Shown in pieces: positions 19,304-29,207 of a DNA stretch of 64,000 bases. The position numbers and the translations under genes were made by a program. The stretch's first letter is position 1; each line of letters starts with the position of its first letter. The DNA is from PALSA-1006 sp963733265 (lineage in GTDB: Bacteria; Pseudomonadota; Gammaproteobacteria; Burkholderiales; Gallionellaceae): contig CAVTCF010000005.1 in NCBI GenBank assembly GCA_963733265.1, positions 124,001 to 188,000 of the forward strand, written 5' to 3'. The notes under the pieces are model-generated. The model made no database searches, had not been told where the DNA came from, and was given only the letters and a program-made list of their open reading frames with translations.

Positions 19304-20523
19304 TGACTATGCTCGCATCCGTAACCCCTAACAAGCGTATGACACCCACCCTCGCCATGGTAGGCCCAATCGAGTTGTCACAATACATGGACGTGCTGGA
19401 TTCGTCCCGCTTGCCCGAAAAAATACCCAAAGGATTGGGTGGCTCGCCTGTCAATTTGCTGACACGAGAGTTGCTCAGTCGTGGTTGGAATTTGTTGATT
19501 GTCACTGTTTCGCCGGATGTCAGTGAGGAAGTGATCCTCGAAGGCGAAAATCTCAAAATATGCGTGGGGCCGGACAGGCCCAAACATGCACGTGATTTTT
19601 TTGCAGGCGAACGTTCCTATATGCTCAGCGTGCTCCGTCGTGAGCAACCGGATATTGTACATGCCCAGTGGACCTACGAATTTGCCATGGCGGCACAAGC
19701 GAGCGGATTGCCGCACGTTATTACTGCGCATGATGCACCCATCAATATTTTGCGGCTGAATTTTATTCCCTATCGTATTGCCCGTACCCTGATGGCCTAT
19801 CGCGTACTTTCTCGTGCCAAGCGGGTGGTTTCAGTATCATCTTATGTAGCACAGCACCTAAGTCGTTTTATGCTTTATCGAGGGACTAAGGAAGTTATAC
19901 CCAATGGCATGCCGGATAAACTCTTCACTCACCATAATGTTGAGCACAGAGTCGATCACCCTCTCACTTTTGCGACCATTCTGTCTGGCTGGGCTGGACG
20001 CAAAAATGGCCAGGTGGCGATCTCTGCTTTCGCTGTTCTGCGCCGAACGCATCCAGATGCCAAATTGATCATGTTTGGTTACGGGCACGGGCCGGGTGAA
20101 GAAGGTCAGCTTTGGGCGAGCGAGCACGGCATCGAAACCGGGATAGAGTTTGTGGGGCAAATCCCATATGCAAAGGTAATGGATCGGTTGGCTGCTGAAG
20201 TCGATGTCTTGGTGCACCCCGCTCTGGAAGAATCATTCGGCATGACGCTTATTGAAGCCATGGCACTGAGCCTGCCTGTTATTGGTGGCAATAATAGTGG
20301 TGCCGTGCCTTGGGTGCTTGATTACGGCAAAGCTGGAATGCTGGTGGATGTAAAAGATTCTGCCGAAATGACCGAAGCAATGCTGTATTTAGCCAACAAT
20401 GTTGAAGCGCGAAAGGAATTGGGTCAGCGTGGCAGAATTTTTGCTGAAACACATTTTCATATCCGCGTTGTCGCAGAGGCCTACGAAAAAATCTATTCTG
20501 AATTGTTGGGTGAAAGAACATGA
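19303..20523 (+). CDS. Glycosyltransferase, GT4-like
   Basis: About 406 residues from the ATG at 19303, which overlaps the flippase stop; a start at 19258 would lie further into the flippase gene. GT-B fold: the N-terminal half has HAQWTYEFA and ITAHDAP, and the C-terminal half has a FGYGHGPGEE nucleotide-binding strand and the E-x7-E signature in EESFGMTLIEAMA. It should add one sugar of the EPS repeat unit in the cytosol. Specificity cannot be read. It overlaps the next glycosyltransferase by 4 bases. Confidence 0.9.
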   Translation: MTMLASVTPNKRMTPTLAMVGPIELSQYMDVLDSSRLPEKIPKGLGGSPVNLLTRELLSRGWNLLIVTVSPDVSEEVILEGENLKICVGPDRPKHARDFFAGERSYMLSVLRREQPDIVHAQWTYEFAMAAQASGLPHVITAHDAPINILRLNFIPYRIARTLMAYRVLSRAKRVVSVSSYVAQHLSRFMLYRGTKEVIPNGMPDKLFTHHNVEHRVDHPLTFATILSGWAGRKNGQVAISAFAVLRRTHPDAKLIMFGYGHGPGEEGQLWASEHGIETGIEFVGQIPYAKVMDRLAAEVDVLVHPALEESFGMTLIEAMALSLPVIGGNNSGAVPWVLDYGKAGMLVDVKDSAEMTEAMLYLANNVEARKELGQRGRIFAETHFHIRVVAEAYEKIYSELLGERT

Positions 20524-21626
20524 AATCTTCTTTGCGGGTGCTGCATGTGCTGGGTGAACTCAGGCCTTCCGGTGCCGAGACCATGTTTTGTATCGCAGCA
20601 CCTCTGTTTGCCAAACAAGGAGTTGAGGCGGAAATTCTGGCAACGGGTGCCGAAATGGGAAGCTACGCGCCCCAGCTCGCGCAGGCCGGATACAAGCTAC
20701 ATCACATTCCATTTTCGAAATCCCCCGGCTTTTTTATTAAACTGTACCGCTTGATGCGCGCTGGCAACTACGATGTCTTTCATCTGCATACCAAGCGTGC
20801 GAGTTTCTGGATTGGGCTGGTAGCCTTGGCACAGAGGCCGCGCCGCGTGTTACAGACGATACACAGTTGTTTCGATTTTCGGGGCAGTCTGCGTTGGAGG
20901 CGAATGATCCAGCGCAGGATAATGCGCCTGCTGGGGATCGTGCATGTGGCTATCAGCCCCTCGGTGCAACAAACTGAACTCGCACATTTTGGTCTGAAAA
21001 CCCGTCTTGTTTGCAACTGGTATGACAATAACCGATTTTTTCAAGCAACGGATATTGAGCGAGTGCGCGCCCGTGAGTCACTCGAAATCGCAATTGGCGA
21101 AACGGTTGTAGTGTGTGTTGGCAATTGCTCAAAAATAAAGAACCATGAGTCACTGCTGCAAGCTCTGGCAATGTTGCCGACGGAATTACGACCGCTTTTA
21201 TTGCACGTTGGCAATGAGGAAGCGGGTCAGCCTGAACGCAAGCTTGCCGAAAAGCTGGGTATCGGCGAACGGGTCAGATTTCTCGGGCCGATGGCAGATA
21301 TACGACCAGCGCTGCATGCGGCGGACATATTTGTCATGCCGTCATTGATTGAAGGTTTTGGCATTGCAGTTGTAGAAGCGCTGGCAACCGGATTACCTAC
21401 TATTTTGACTGATGTGCTCGGTCTGCGTGACTTTCGTCTTGAGTATGAAGGTTTATGTTATGCCAAACCGGATGCTTCATCTCTGCGCGAAGCGTTGTTG
21501 GTTCTTTTAAATGAAAGTATCGAAAAGCGTCGTTTGCGTGCACAGCGTTATCCTGCCATTAGCAAACAACATTTTGGAATCGATCACGGTGTGGCCGGGT
21601 ATATAGAGATTTATAATGGCCGATAA
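20520..21626 (+). CDS. Glycosyltransferase, GT4 family
   Basis: 368 residues, ATGA overlap with the preceding gene. Starts with the typical LRVLHVLGELRPSGAETM, has HLHTKRASFW in the N-terminal domain and VCVGNCSKIKNHESLL then SLIEGFGIAVVEALATG in the C-terminal domain. Retaining GT-B enzyme by family, presumably adding a sugar to the lipid-linked repeat unit. Its end overlaps the start of the beta-helix gene by 11 bases. Confidence 0.92.
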   Translation: MKSSLRVLHVLGELRPSGAETMFCIAAPLFAKQGVEAEILATGAEMGSYAPQLAQAGYKLHHIPFSKSPGFFIKLYRLMRAGNYDVFHLHTKRASFWIGLVALAQRPRRVLQTIHSCFDFRGSLRWRRMIQRRIMRLLGIVHVAISPSVQQTELAHFGLKTRLVCNWYDNNRFFQATDIERVRARESLEIAIGETVVVCVGNCSKIKNHESLLQALAMLPTELRPLLLHVGNEEAGQPERKLAEKLGIGERVRFLGPMADIRPALHAADIFVMPSLIEGFGIAVVEALATGLPTILTDVLGLRDFRLEYEGLCYAKPDASSLREALLVLLNESIEKRRLRAQRYPAISKQHFGIDHGVAGYIEIYNGR

Positions 21627-23592
21627 ATTATTGAACCTGTGCTCACTTGTTTGCATCGCGAGTTTACTGATGCTTCCACAAAGTGTGTCTGCAACCATTG
21701 CAACATGTGTTGTACCCGATAATCAGGGTTCGCTCCCCGCTAAATGTATTCGCTTCGACGAGCTTGAGGGCTGGCTTCTCAGGCCATCATTACATGATCA
21801 AGCCGGAGATTTTGTAGACGATATACTGGTGGAATTCAAACCGGGCATTTACAGGCTGGCAGCTCCTTTGACCGTAGACAAGCTGGTGACGCGTAATGGT
21901 CGCCACAAGCTGACCCTGGCAGGGGCGGGGGCAACGCAAACAATTTTCTCGGGTGGGCACTCGCTAAAATTTAATCCTGCCCCGGAAGCGCTCATCAGGG
22001 AAAAAAATCTGCCTAAAAATTTAGTCTTTGCCAGCCTTCAGGCAGCGGGGATATTTCAAGTGCCAAAATTCACCGAGATGAGATTCGGTCAAAGTTGGGA
22101 CCCCGGAATCGAATTGTTTTACCGTGGGGTTCGCATGCCAATCGCAAGATGGCCAAATTCGGGCTATGCGAAAACACGCACCGTCGAGACAGTTGCCGGG
22201 AAGTCGAAGTTTACGGTTGCAGGCAAAGAGTTGGGTGTCTATAAAAACGAGGAAGATTTGCGGGTAGGTGGCTTTTTCGCGGCAGACTGGGCTGATGAGT
22301 CGCTGCAAGTTGGCGGCATCGATGCCGCCGGGAGAGTCAGTTTCGCCGGCGCGCAACCTTTTATGGGCGTCGCTGAAAATCGCAATGTCTTTTTTGAAAA
22401 TGCTTTGGTAGACATTGACATGCCCGGTGAATGGCAACTTAACCGCAATGCCGGCCTGGTGTACTTCCTCCCGCCCAAGGCGCTGCAACCTGATGAAGTA
22501 CAAGTTTCGCAGGTATTAAACGGCCTGGTCTTGAAACAGGTGCTGAATATAGAGGTGCGCGATATTGGGTTTGAGGAGTTTCGCGGTACAGGCCTGGTAC
22601 TCGAACAGGTTGACTATGTGACGTTGCGCGATATGGTTGTAAAAAATGTGGGTGGAGCGGGTATTCAGTTAGTAGGCTGGAATACCCTGCTGGAAAATGT
22701 GGTGGTAAGTGAAACAGGCAGTGGCGGCATCAACATGTCCGGCGGCGAGCGCAAGACTTTACAGCCAGGCAGGTTGGCTATTCGCCGCTGCCGGATTACA
22801 AAGGTTGGCCGTCTGCATAAAACCTATACGCCGGCGGTATCTCTCTCGGGTGTGGGAAATATAGTGGAAGACTCTATCTTGCGCGATGGTCCGCATGCAG
22901 CAATCGTTTTTCATGGGAATGATCTCCAGATTCGCGGCAATCTTATCGAGGATTTCGTCAAGGAATCCGATGATGCGGGCGCTATTTATACGGGGGGAGA
23001 CTGGTCAGAGCGGGGAACGGTTATTGAGCACAATCTGCTTCGAAATATCGGGCGCAAAGGTCTGCTCTACGGTGCACATGGAATATACCTTGATGATCAG
23101 GCCAGTGGAATCATCGTGAAGAATAATTTGATCTCCAATGTCGAGGGACGCAGTGTTTTCATTGGAGGCGGCAGGGATAACACAGTATCGGAAAATATTT
23201 TCGCACGCTGTCAGAGCGGGGTTTATCTTGATGCCAGAGGTCTCACGGAAATTGCCGAACACGGTGCCAAGGCGAATCAGGGGTATTTCAGCAAGCTAAA
23301 AGAATTCAACGTTTCCATGCCTCCATATTCATCAAGCTATCCCGCATTGGTAAATTTGGCTAATGATGAGCCGGGTGCACCGAAGAATAATATTGTGTCT
23401 CGCAATGTTTTTATTCAATGCCCCCTTCCTTTTATCCAGCCGCAGGCCATCAACGGTGTTGCAATTGCCGAATCGGTTGTTGAGGGGAACGGGGAGCAAG
23501 CCAAAGTCGATGAAGCATCTGTCAGCACAATACAAGGATTATTTTCGATACTTGTAAAAAGTGAAGTATTGCAAAATGGCAAGACCAGGTAG
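21616..23592 (+). CDS. Secreted right-handed parallel beta-helix protein
   Basis: 658 residues with a signal peptide (1-26, ending SVSA). A middle beta-sandwich-like region precedes a right-handed beta-helix (about 290-600), seen in repeated short strands such as VLNIEVRDIGFEEF, YVTLRDMVVKNVGG and IVEDSILRDGPHAAIVFHGND, with Asp/Asn-rich turns (DDAGAIYTGGDW, GIYLDDQASGIIVKNN). Periplasmic beta-helix proteins in EPS loci are usually polysaccharide lyases, hydrolases or epimerases, but I cannot assign a catalytic set with certainty. Its overlap with the upstream glycosyltransferase gene places it in the same operon. Confidence 0.85.
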   Translation: MADKLLNLCSLVCIASLLMLPQSVSATIATCVVPDNQGSLPAKCIRFDELEGWLLRPSLHDQAGDFVDDILVEFKPGIYRLAAPLTVDKLVTRNGRHKLTLAGAGATQTIFSGGHSLKFNPAPEALIREKNLPKNLVFASLQAAGIFQVPKFTEMRFGQSWDPGIELFYRGVRMPIARWPNSGYAKTRTVETVAGKSKFTVAGKELGVYKNEEDLRVGGFFAADWADESLQVGGIDAAGRVSFAGAQPFMGVAENRNVFFENALVDIDMPGEWQLNRNAGLVYFLPPKALQPDEVQVSQVLNGLVLKQVLNIEVRDIGFEEFRGTGLVLEQVDYVTLRDMVVKNVGGAGIQLVGWNTLLENVVVSETGSGGINMSGGERKTLQPGRLAIRRCRITKVGRLHKTYTPAVSLSGVGNIVEDSILRDGPHAAIVFHGNDLQIRGNLIEDFVKESDDAGAIYTGGDWSERGTVIEHNLLRNIGRKGLLYGAHGIYLDDQASGIIVKNNLISNVEGRSVFIGGGRDNTVSENIFARCQSGVYLDARGLTEIAEHGAKANQGYFSKLKEFNVSMPPYSSSYPALVNLANDEPGAPKNNIVSRNVFIQCPLPFIQPQAINGVAIAESVVEGNGEQAKVDEASVSTIQGLFSILVKSEVLQNGKTR

Positions 23593-23628
23593 CCGTTATG
23601 ATTAATTCAACTGGTCGGTAGTGATGAA

Positions 23629-24900
23629 ATGAAGAAGAATAGTATGAGTGCAACAGTCAATTTCTATTCCCATCGGAACGATGGACACTTGCGGGCTATG
23701 CTGCTTGCAGTAATGCGCTATGTGGTTTGGTCAACTGTGGCGCTACTGGCGATTTTGGTCGCGGTCGTGTTTCCCGTGCTGGTCGTGGTTAGTGTCATTT
23801 TGGTCATTGGTTTTTCATTTCGATCCAAGCCAGTGGTGATTGGCGTTGCGACTACTGTGGTACTGGGTGTCTTCGGATGGATGAATTCCATGAAAGGGAT
23901 AACCAATGACTGGGGTTGGTACACGCAGCATTACCTTATGTTGCGATGGCTGCCGTTTACCGATTATTGGGGGCATCAAATTGGGATATTTGCGATCAAA
24001 ACTTCCGAACCGGTCTATTACTTTATCTCCTCTGTCGTTTCAAAGTGGACTGACGGAAACATCCCGGTGCTTGCATGGGTTATTTCAGCGTTGATATATA
24101 TTCCGCTGGGCGTCTCAGTAGGTTTGCTTTCCGCCAGAATGGTGAAAATGCCGGCTCATGTAGGTATCTCAATATTGGCAGCATTAATGGTTGGTGTCAC
24201 TTTTACACTGACCATTCAACTGGTACGGCAGGAAATCGCCAATGCGTTTCTTTGCTCCGGTTTTGCGCTTTTCTATTTGGGTAGGCGGGCGATAGGTTTA
24301 GTATTGGCTACGCTGGCCGTCTTCACTCACAACTCAGCCGTAGCACCCTTTGCGGTTCTCATTGCCGTTCATTTTCTTGCCTTCTCCCATGGCAGGCCGG
24401 CATGGGGCCGGGTGGCGTTACTTTGGTTCGGATTCATTGGGTTTGGGGTGGCTTTTTGGATGATGGGGCCGGGAGAAACTTACCTTGATTCCGCAAAATC
24501 CGATGGTGTAATAAGTCCTGTTGTTATCGTGATGGATTCTGTCTTCTTGATGGTTTTGTTATTTTTACGATCGCGTTTGGATGCAACGCAAGGTGAGATG
24601 CAACATTTTCTGGATGTTCTTGCAGTAGCCTCGATCGTGTATTCCGGTTTTTTAATAGGTATTTCTCCTGCACCCATACCATTACTCAGAATGTATTTCT
24701 ATGTTGAAATGTTCAGGACGCTCATGGTGACTAGCATTGTTTGTGCTCTGCTAAATTCCCGTTACGGATCGATATGGGCGATACCGATTTTGTTGGCAGC
24801 CATTTTATATGTAGAGATGAGGATTGCCTCTTCGCCCTTTTGGTATGGCGGGGGGGGAATCGAGCATCTACTCAGACCAATCATCCTTTTTGATATTTGA
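23629..24900 (+). CDS. EpsG-family membrane protein, probable Wzy-type polymerase
   Basis: 423 residues with ten or more membrane helices and no soluble domain. The segment VRQEIANAFLCSGFALFYLGRR followed by FTHNSAVAPF is typical of the EpsG-family O-antigen/EPS polymerases (the Bacillus EpsG family, not the ATPase named epsG in this locus). It is the only good candidate in the window for the polymerase that joins repeat units at the periplasmic face. ATG 23629 and ATG 23644 are both possible starts. Confidence 0.8.
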   Translation: MKKNSMSATVNFYSHRNDGHLRAMLLAVMRYVVWSTVALLAILVAVVFPVLVVVSVILVIGFSFRSKPVVIGVATTVVLGVFGWMNSMKGITNDWGWYTQHYLMLRWLPFTDYWGHQIGIFAIKTSEPVYYFISSVVSKWTDGNIPVLAWVISALIYIPLGVSVGLLSARMVKMPAHVGISILAALMVGVTFTLTIQLVRQEIANAFLCSGFALFYLGRRAIGLVLATLAVFTHNSAVAPFAVLIAVHFLAFSHGRPAWGRVALLWFGFIGFGVAFWMMGPGETYLDSAKSDGVISPVVIVMDSVFLMVLLFLRSRLDATQGEMQHFLDVLAVASIVYSGFLIGISPAPIPLLRMYFYVEMFRTLMVTSIVCALLNSRYGSIWAIPILLAAILYVEMRIASSPFWYGGGGIEHLLRPIILFDI

Positions 24901-24919
24901 TTAATTTCAGGAGCAGGCA

Positions 24920-25795
24920 ATGAGCGCAGACAAGAGCAAGGTTAGGGTATGCGTCCTTATGACGTCGTTCAACCGCCGCGAAAAAACGCTGGAATGCCTG
25001 AATGCGCTTGTTCGCAATCAGGACTTGGAACAAATCGTACTGAGCGCTGTATTGGTTGATGACGGCAGTACGGATGGTACTGCCGATGCTGTAAGGGCAC
25101 AGTTTACATGGGTTCAAGTGGTCAGTGGCAACAGCAATCTTTTCTGGTGTCGCGGTATGCACAAGGCTTTTGAGATTGCCTTGCAGGTTGGCTACGATTA
25201 TTACTTATGGCTGAATGATGACAGTTTTTTGAGGGCAGATGCGGTGTCGCGGCTGCTGAAATGTGAAGTGGAGTTGTATCAACGTCTGGGCAAGCCAGTG
25301 ATCGTTGTGGGCAGCACGGTGGATTTTGAGGACGGGCACCTAACCTACGGGGGTGAGAAACAAGTATCAAAATTCAAACCTTTTACCTTATCTCGCGTGG
25401 TACCGGGCGCAGAGCCACAACGCTGTGATTCGATGAATGGCAATATTGTCTTGATATCTGCAGCAGCAGCAAAAATTGTTGGAAATCTTGATCCGGCCTT
25501 TGAGCATGCCATGGGTGACACTGACTATGCCTTGCGCGCGAACCGTCTCGGCGTGTCGGTTTGGGCGGCACCCGGTGTATTTGGTGAATGCGGCCATAAC
25601 TTAATGCATGGAACCTTTGTTGATTCTAGCTTGCCATTAAGAAAGCGCTGGAAGGCAATGATGAGTCGCAAGGGGCTACCTTGGCGATCATGGTTAGTGA
25701 TGACGCGCCGACATGCCGGATGGCTGTGGCCAATTTATTTTTCATGGCCTTATGTGCGATTGGTTGTGGAATCAGTATCGCGTGGAAAGCTGTGA
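24920..25795 (+). CDS. Glycosyltransferase family 2
   Basis: 291 residues, GT-A fold. VCVLMTSFNRREKTLECL at the start, VLVDDGSTDGT for nucleotide binding, and LWLNDDSFLR, which holds the metal-binding Asp pair. A later GDTDYALRANRLG is the usual family follow-up motif. It resembles rhamnosyltransferase-like GT2 enzymes, but sugar specificity is not certain. It follows the polymerase gene by 19 bp, with AGGAG before the ATG. Confidence 0.92.
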   Translation: MSADKSKVRVCVLMTSFNRREKTLECLNALVRNQDLEQIVLSAVLVDDGSTDGTADAVRAQFTWVQVVSGNSNLFWCRGMHKAFEIALQVGYDYYLWLNDDSFLRADAVSRLLKCEVELYQRLGKPVIVVGSTVDFEDGHLTYGGEKQVSKFKPFTLSRVVPGAEPQRCDSMNGNIVLISAAAAKIVGNLDPAFEHAMGDTDYALRANRLGVSVWAAPGVFGECGHNLMHGTFVDSSLPLRKRWKAMMSRKGLPWRSWLVMTRRHAGWLWPIYFSWPYVRLVVESVSRGKL

Positions 25796-25940
25796 CGATA
25801 CTGATGATTGATGAAGATCACAACTGACCAGCAAATGAAAGTCTGATTTATTGAACTTGTTGGTCTGAATAAACCGCTAGTAGCTAATTTAACACTAAAG
25901 AATTTCTTTTAAATGTAGATAGACTTTACCGCAAAAAATT

Positions 25941-27074
25941 TTGACTTATTCTAATAACATAAATGCATTGCAAATGTTAAGAGCTCTTGCGGCTATGATG
26001 GTTGTCGTCTGGCACTCGCACCTTGCAATTAAGAATACTATTCATAACTATTGGCTCGAAGGAGATGCCATATATCGAGGCTCTCATTATCCAGCCTTCT
26101 TGAATCATCTGGATTTAGGGGTCGATATTTTCTTTTGTATCAGCGGATTTATCATGTACATGCTGATCGAAAAGTTATCACCCAATGCCGAATCGTCCTT
26201 GCGATTTCTTTTGAATCGGGCAATCCGCATTTTTCCTCCCTATTGGTTCTTTTCCATCCTTGTCGTTATCGCTTTTTTGCTATCAAAGGGTAGCTTTAAC
26301 GTTGGGCAACTTTCGGGTGACCTATCCGTAGACAGCTTTCGTTTTTTAACGTCGATTTTACTTCTTCCTCAACCGCAGTCTCCGATACTCGGAGTAGGCT
26401 GGACGCTAGTTCATGAATCACTTTTCTACTTCGTTTGCGGATTGTTGGTTATCGCCGGATTGAACCGTCGATTGCCTGAGGTGTTGGCGGCTGTATCGAT
26501 TGTTGCTGTTATTCTGGCAGTTCTCAATATTCCCATCCTATTTGGTTATGCATTTAGCACTTTTTATATCGAATTTCTTTTTGGAGCATTGGCGTATAAA
26601 CTTTACAAAACTAACCGAATTACAACATTTCCTATACTGACAATTCTTTTTGGGGGGGTATGTTATCTCTCCGTTTGCTACATCTTAGATTTTCAGATTG
26701 TCCATAACATAACATTCTTTACAAGGCAGTTAGGTGGTGGTCTTGTTGGTTTTCTTCTAATATCAGGTGTGATTGGCGCAGATAAAAAATATTCAATCTC
26801 GACAACTATCTTGGGTTCTTTATTGATGCGTATCGGAGACGCGTCCTACACGTTGTATTTGATGCACTGGTTTGTTTTATCTATTATGGGGAAAATCATA
26901 GGACTTGTTCCTGGCGTTCCCCTTCTTGTGGTTGCAATTTGGCACCTGCTGAGCATAGCTACAGCGATAGCATTCGCTGTGTTTCTGGCCGAGCGTATTG
27001 AGTTGCCATTTCATCGTTGGTTATTGCAACGAGTCAAAAGCTACTGGAGATCGGACAGACAAACAGCACGCTAG
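25941..27074 (+). CDS. Acyltransferase 3 family protein
   Basis: 377 residues, about ten membrane helices. The N-terminal INALQMLRALAAMMVVVWHS and DIFFCISGFIM are hallmarks of the AT3 (OafA/Exo) O-acyltransferase family, with the catalytic-type His in VWHS. It likely O-acetylates a sugar of the EPS. The base composition is visibly richer in A+T than the surrounding operon, and 145 non-coding bases without recognisable signals separate it from the GT2 gene, suggesting separate acquisition. The start is TTG at 25941 or an ATG at 25974. Confidence 0.9.
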   Translation: MTYSNNINALQMLRALAAMMVVVWHSHLAIKNTIHNYWLEGDAIYRGSHYPAFLNHLDLGVDIFFCISGFIMYMLIEKLSPNAESSLRFLLNRAIRIFPPYWFFSILVVIAFLLSKGSFNVGQLSGDLSVDSFRFLTSILLLPQPQSPILGVGWTLVHESLFYFVCGLLVIAGLNRRLPEVLAAVSIVAVILAVLNIPILFGYAFSTFYIEFLFGALAYKLYKTNRITTFPILTILFGGVCYLSVCYILDFQIVHNITFFTRQLGGGLVGFLLISGVIGADKKYSISTTILGSLLMRIGDASYTLYLMHWFVLSIMGKIIGLVPGVPLLVVAIWHLLSIATAIAFAVFLAERIELPFHRWLLQRVKSYWRSDRQTAR

Positions 27075-27187
27075 ACGGCAGCGAATTCAGTATTCCATTC
27101 AGGTATCTGCCTTCCGATAAAAAGAAAGGCTTCGTCAATTTGAGCGTGGATGATTTCAGGCACCTGGTGGATAAATTTATTCCGTAA
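27041..27187 (+). pseudogene. Orphan C-terminal coding remnant
   Basis: A second frame overlaps the end of the acyltransferase gene and runs without a stop to TAA at 27185-27187. It reads LLEIGQTNSTLDG, then a segment with FSIPFRYLPSD and a tail LVDKFIP. Its composition looks like real protein, but it has no ATG and no upstream body. It may be the tail of a gene whose front was replaced when the acyltransferase arrived. I do not recognise the family. Confidence 0.35.
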
Positions 27188-27192
27188 CTACA

Positions 27193-28212
27193 CTATCCCC
27201 GCACTGCCTTCAACCAAACGCTGCCACCCAGTTCATTAATTGAACCAGCCGTCCGTAACCACAGCGGCAAGCGTCTGAACAAATAAATTACAGCCACACA
27301 AGCTAAGGCAAATTTGCGCTTCGATGATTGCTTGGCATCATAGGCTTTTGATGCAAGGGTGTTAGTGTACATAGATTGGCGCAAAGTGTAGTACTTCAGG
27401 TCTTGCAGACAGAATGAAATAAACGAACCGGCCTCAACCTCAAATTCGTTCATTTGAAGAGCATGACGCTTAAGAATTGCTTCGAATGAGGATTTGGCCC
27501 ATCGGGAAATATGATTCGGCGGCATGTCCAGTAATGTGTGATTTTGTTCCTGAAAATTGGTTCTGCTTAGATTGGGGACAGCCAAATAGATGCTTCCACC
27601 TTGCTTCAGAAGTGGCGAAAGCCTGGAAAAAATTCTATCAAGGTCATCCATATGCTCGAGGACTTGAAACATGAATATCAGATCAAAAGTCTCTCCTGCC
27701 ATTTCACTGATATGCGCCGCTTTGCCCTGAAAACCTCTTTCATGTAAAACTCTTAATGATTCGGCATTGTATTCAAGCGCAACAATATTTTCAGGCTTGA
27801 TACCGATTTCTGTTAGCTTTATTAGAAAGTTGCCAACACCCGAGCCAAGTTCAAGACATCTGGCGTCCGCGGTGCGGTTTGAATATTCTTTTTTTACATC
27901 CTGAATTGTTCGGCTGAATTCCCATTTATCGACAGGGTAGCCTGGTGTGCCCGGATAGGCGAGGTTATAGAATTGCTCATCTCCCGCAATGAAAGGATGT
28001 GCGAATCCCAAGCCGCAAGTCTCGCAGTGCATAACTGAACAAGAGGTCTGACCCCACAGCTTTGCAATATGCGCAGCCAAGGCGGCATTGCGTTTTGTAT
28101 CCGATTCAGCACGGACAAAATGCTGCGCAGCCTCTTTGTCAGTCACAGTCCACAATGTTTTTGTTGTGCCGCTGTGGCATACCGGGCATGCGGATTGATA
28201 GGGTTGATTCAT
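27193..28212 (-). CDS. Class I SAM-dependent methyltransferase with zinc-ribbon N terminus
   Basis: 339 residues on the minus strand. The first 75 residues hold paired cysteines (CPVC, then CETC), a putative metal-binding ribbon seen in C-methyltransferases acting on nucleotide sugars and in related enzymes. The SAM fold starts at RCLELGSGVGNF, followed by IVALEYNAES and FDLIFMFQVLEHMDD. It probably methylates a sugar of the EPS or its donor. It points against the surrounding operon, converging with the acyltransferase gene. Confidence 0.88.
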   Translation of the reverse strand: MNQPYQSACPVCHSGTTKTLWTVTDKEAAQHFVRAESDTKRNAALAAHIAKLWGQTSCSVMHCETCGLGFAHPFIAGDEQFYNLAYPGTPGYPVDKWEFSRTIQDVKKEYSNRTADARCLELGSGVGNFLIKLTEIGIKPENIVALEYNAESLRVLHERGFQGKAAHISEMAGETFDLIFMFQVLEHMDDLDRIFSRLSPLLKQGGSIYLAVPNLSRTNFQEQNHTLLDMPPNHISRWAKSSFEAILKRHALQMNEFEVEAGSFISFCLQDLKYYTLRQSMYTNTLASKAYDAKQSSKRKFALACVAVIYLFRRLPLWLRTAGSINELGGSVWLKAVRG

Positions 28213-28436
28213 GTTATTTCAAAATTTGTATTGTTTAGTATCTAATCAATTCAGGCTGCTTCATCTGGCTTGTCGCTACCTTGTGATAGGTAGGCAGCAG
28301 CGAAAAGATGGTAGGTTATGTGATTGTAGATGGCAGGTGTTGCAGTAATGTTGCGGGCTTTGTAAATCAGCCTGCGTCTTTAACAAAACTGGCAACGTGT
28401 AATGGAAATATTGTAGTACTGATGCAGCAAGAACAA

Positions 28437-29207
28437 TTAGGTTACATGAATTTGCCGATTGCGTAACCGCGTTGCGACGAACATGACGAACAGGCCCAAC
28501 GAGATCATGGCCCATTCTCCGGCTTCGGGAACAGGTGACTGGACAAAGTTGCCGCCGATACCCAGGTTGTCGCTACCCCCACCAAGACCAATGCCGCCGC
28601 CAGTACCAGAACTATTGCCACCTCCAACGAGGATGACGCTACCACCGCCGCCTGAATTGAAGCTGCCGCTACCCGAACCGGAGCTATTGCCACCACCAAC
28701 CAGCGATATGGTCGGGCAAACATACTTTTTCGTTGAAACGCATTTGGTTCCGTTAGTCGGGTTATTTGTTAATACACCATTTCCGGAACCTGAATTATTG
28801 CCAGAGTTGCCTGTCTGCCAATTATTGCCAGACATATTTCTGCCATTGGCGACCGGATAAAGCTTATTACCCAAGTCATTTAATGATCCGGAGAAAGAAG
28901 GGTGGTCGGATAATTTTTCCCATAGTCTATGTTCTTCTTTTTTGTCGTGTCTTTCGGTGTGGAAGCTACCTGTCGGTATTTGATTAAATGACTGTCTCGA
29001 TGAATGGTCATCAAATCTGGCAGATGAATGACTTGGAGAATCGTTATCAGAATAATGTCTTGCTTTGGGTGGCACCGAAACTGTGGACTCTGATAGACCA
29101 TCTGACCCACTGGAAGTAAAGGGGTCTGCATTAACAAGTGTGAAGACGATAGACATAGCAAATGTCGAAGTGACAAAGCGCAAGTATGCTAACGAGTTAT
29201 TACTCAT
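28437..29207 (-). CDS. Gly/Ser-rich PEP-CTERM protein, candidate XrtB substrate
   Basis: 256 residues. A signal peptide (about 1-28, ending VNA) is followed by a Ser/His/Asp-rich region and then a glycine-rich part with three imperfect copies of VGGGNSSGSG between about residues 170 and 215. The C terminus from residue 226 is VPEAGEW, a hydrophobic helix and an Arg-containing tail: a PEP-CTERM sorting signal with PEA in place of PEP. It should be exported, anchored briefly and processed by the exosortase. The low-complexity body fits a matrix or surface protein. It is divergent from the double glycosyltransferase gene. Confidence 0.85.
   Translation of the reverse strand: MSNNSLAYLRFVTSTFAMSIVFTLVNADPFTSSGSDGLSESTVSVPPKARHYSDNDSPSHSSARFDDHSSRQSFNQIPTGSFHTERHDKKEEHRLWEKLSDHPSFSGSLNDLGNKLYPVANGRNMSGNNWQTGNSGNNSGSGNGVLTNNPTNGTKCVSTKKYVCPTISLVGGGNSSGSGSGSFNSGGGGSVILVGGGNSSGTGGGIGLGGGSDNLGIGGNFVQSPVPEAGEWAMISLGLFVMFVATRLRNRQIHVT

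Noticed and set aside
28276..28515. 79-residue open frame on the minus strand before the methyltransferase
   Set aside because: It overlaps the 3' end of the PEP-CTERM gene in another frame and has no signal or motif; the 28213-28436 gap seems non-coding.
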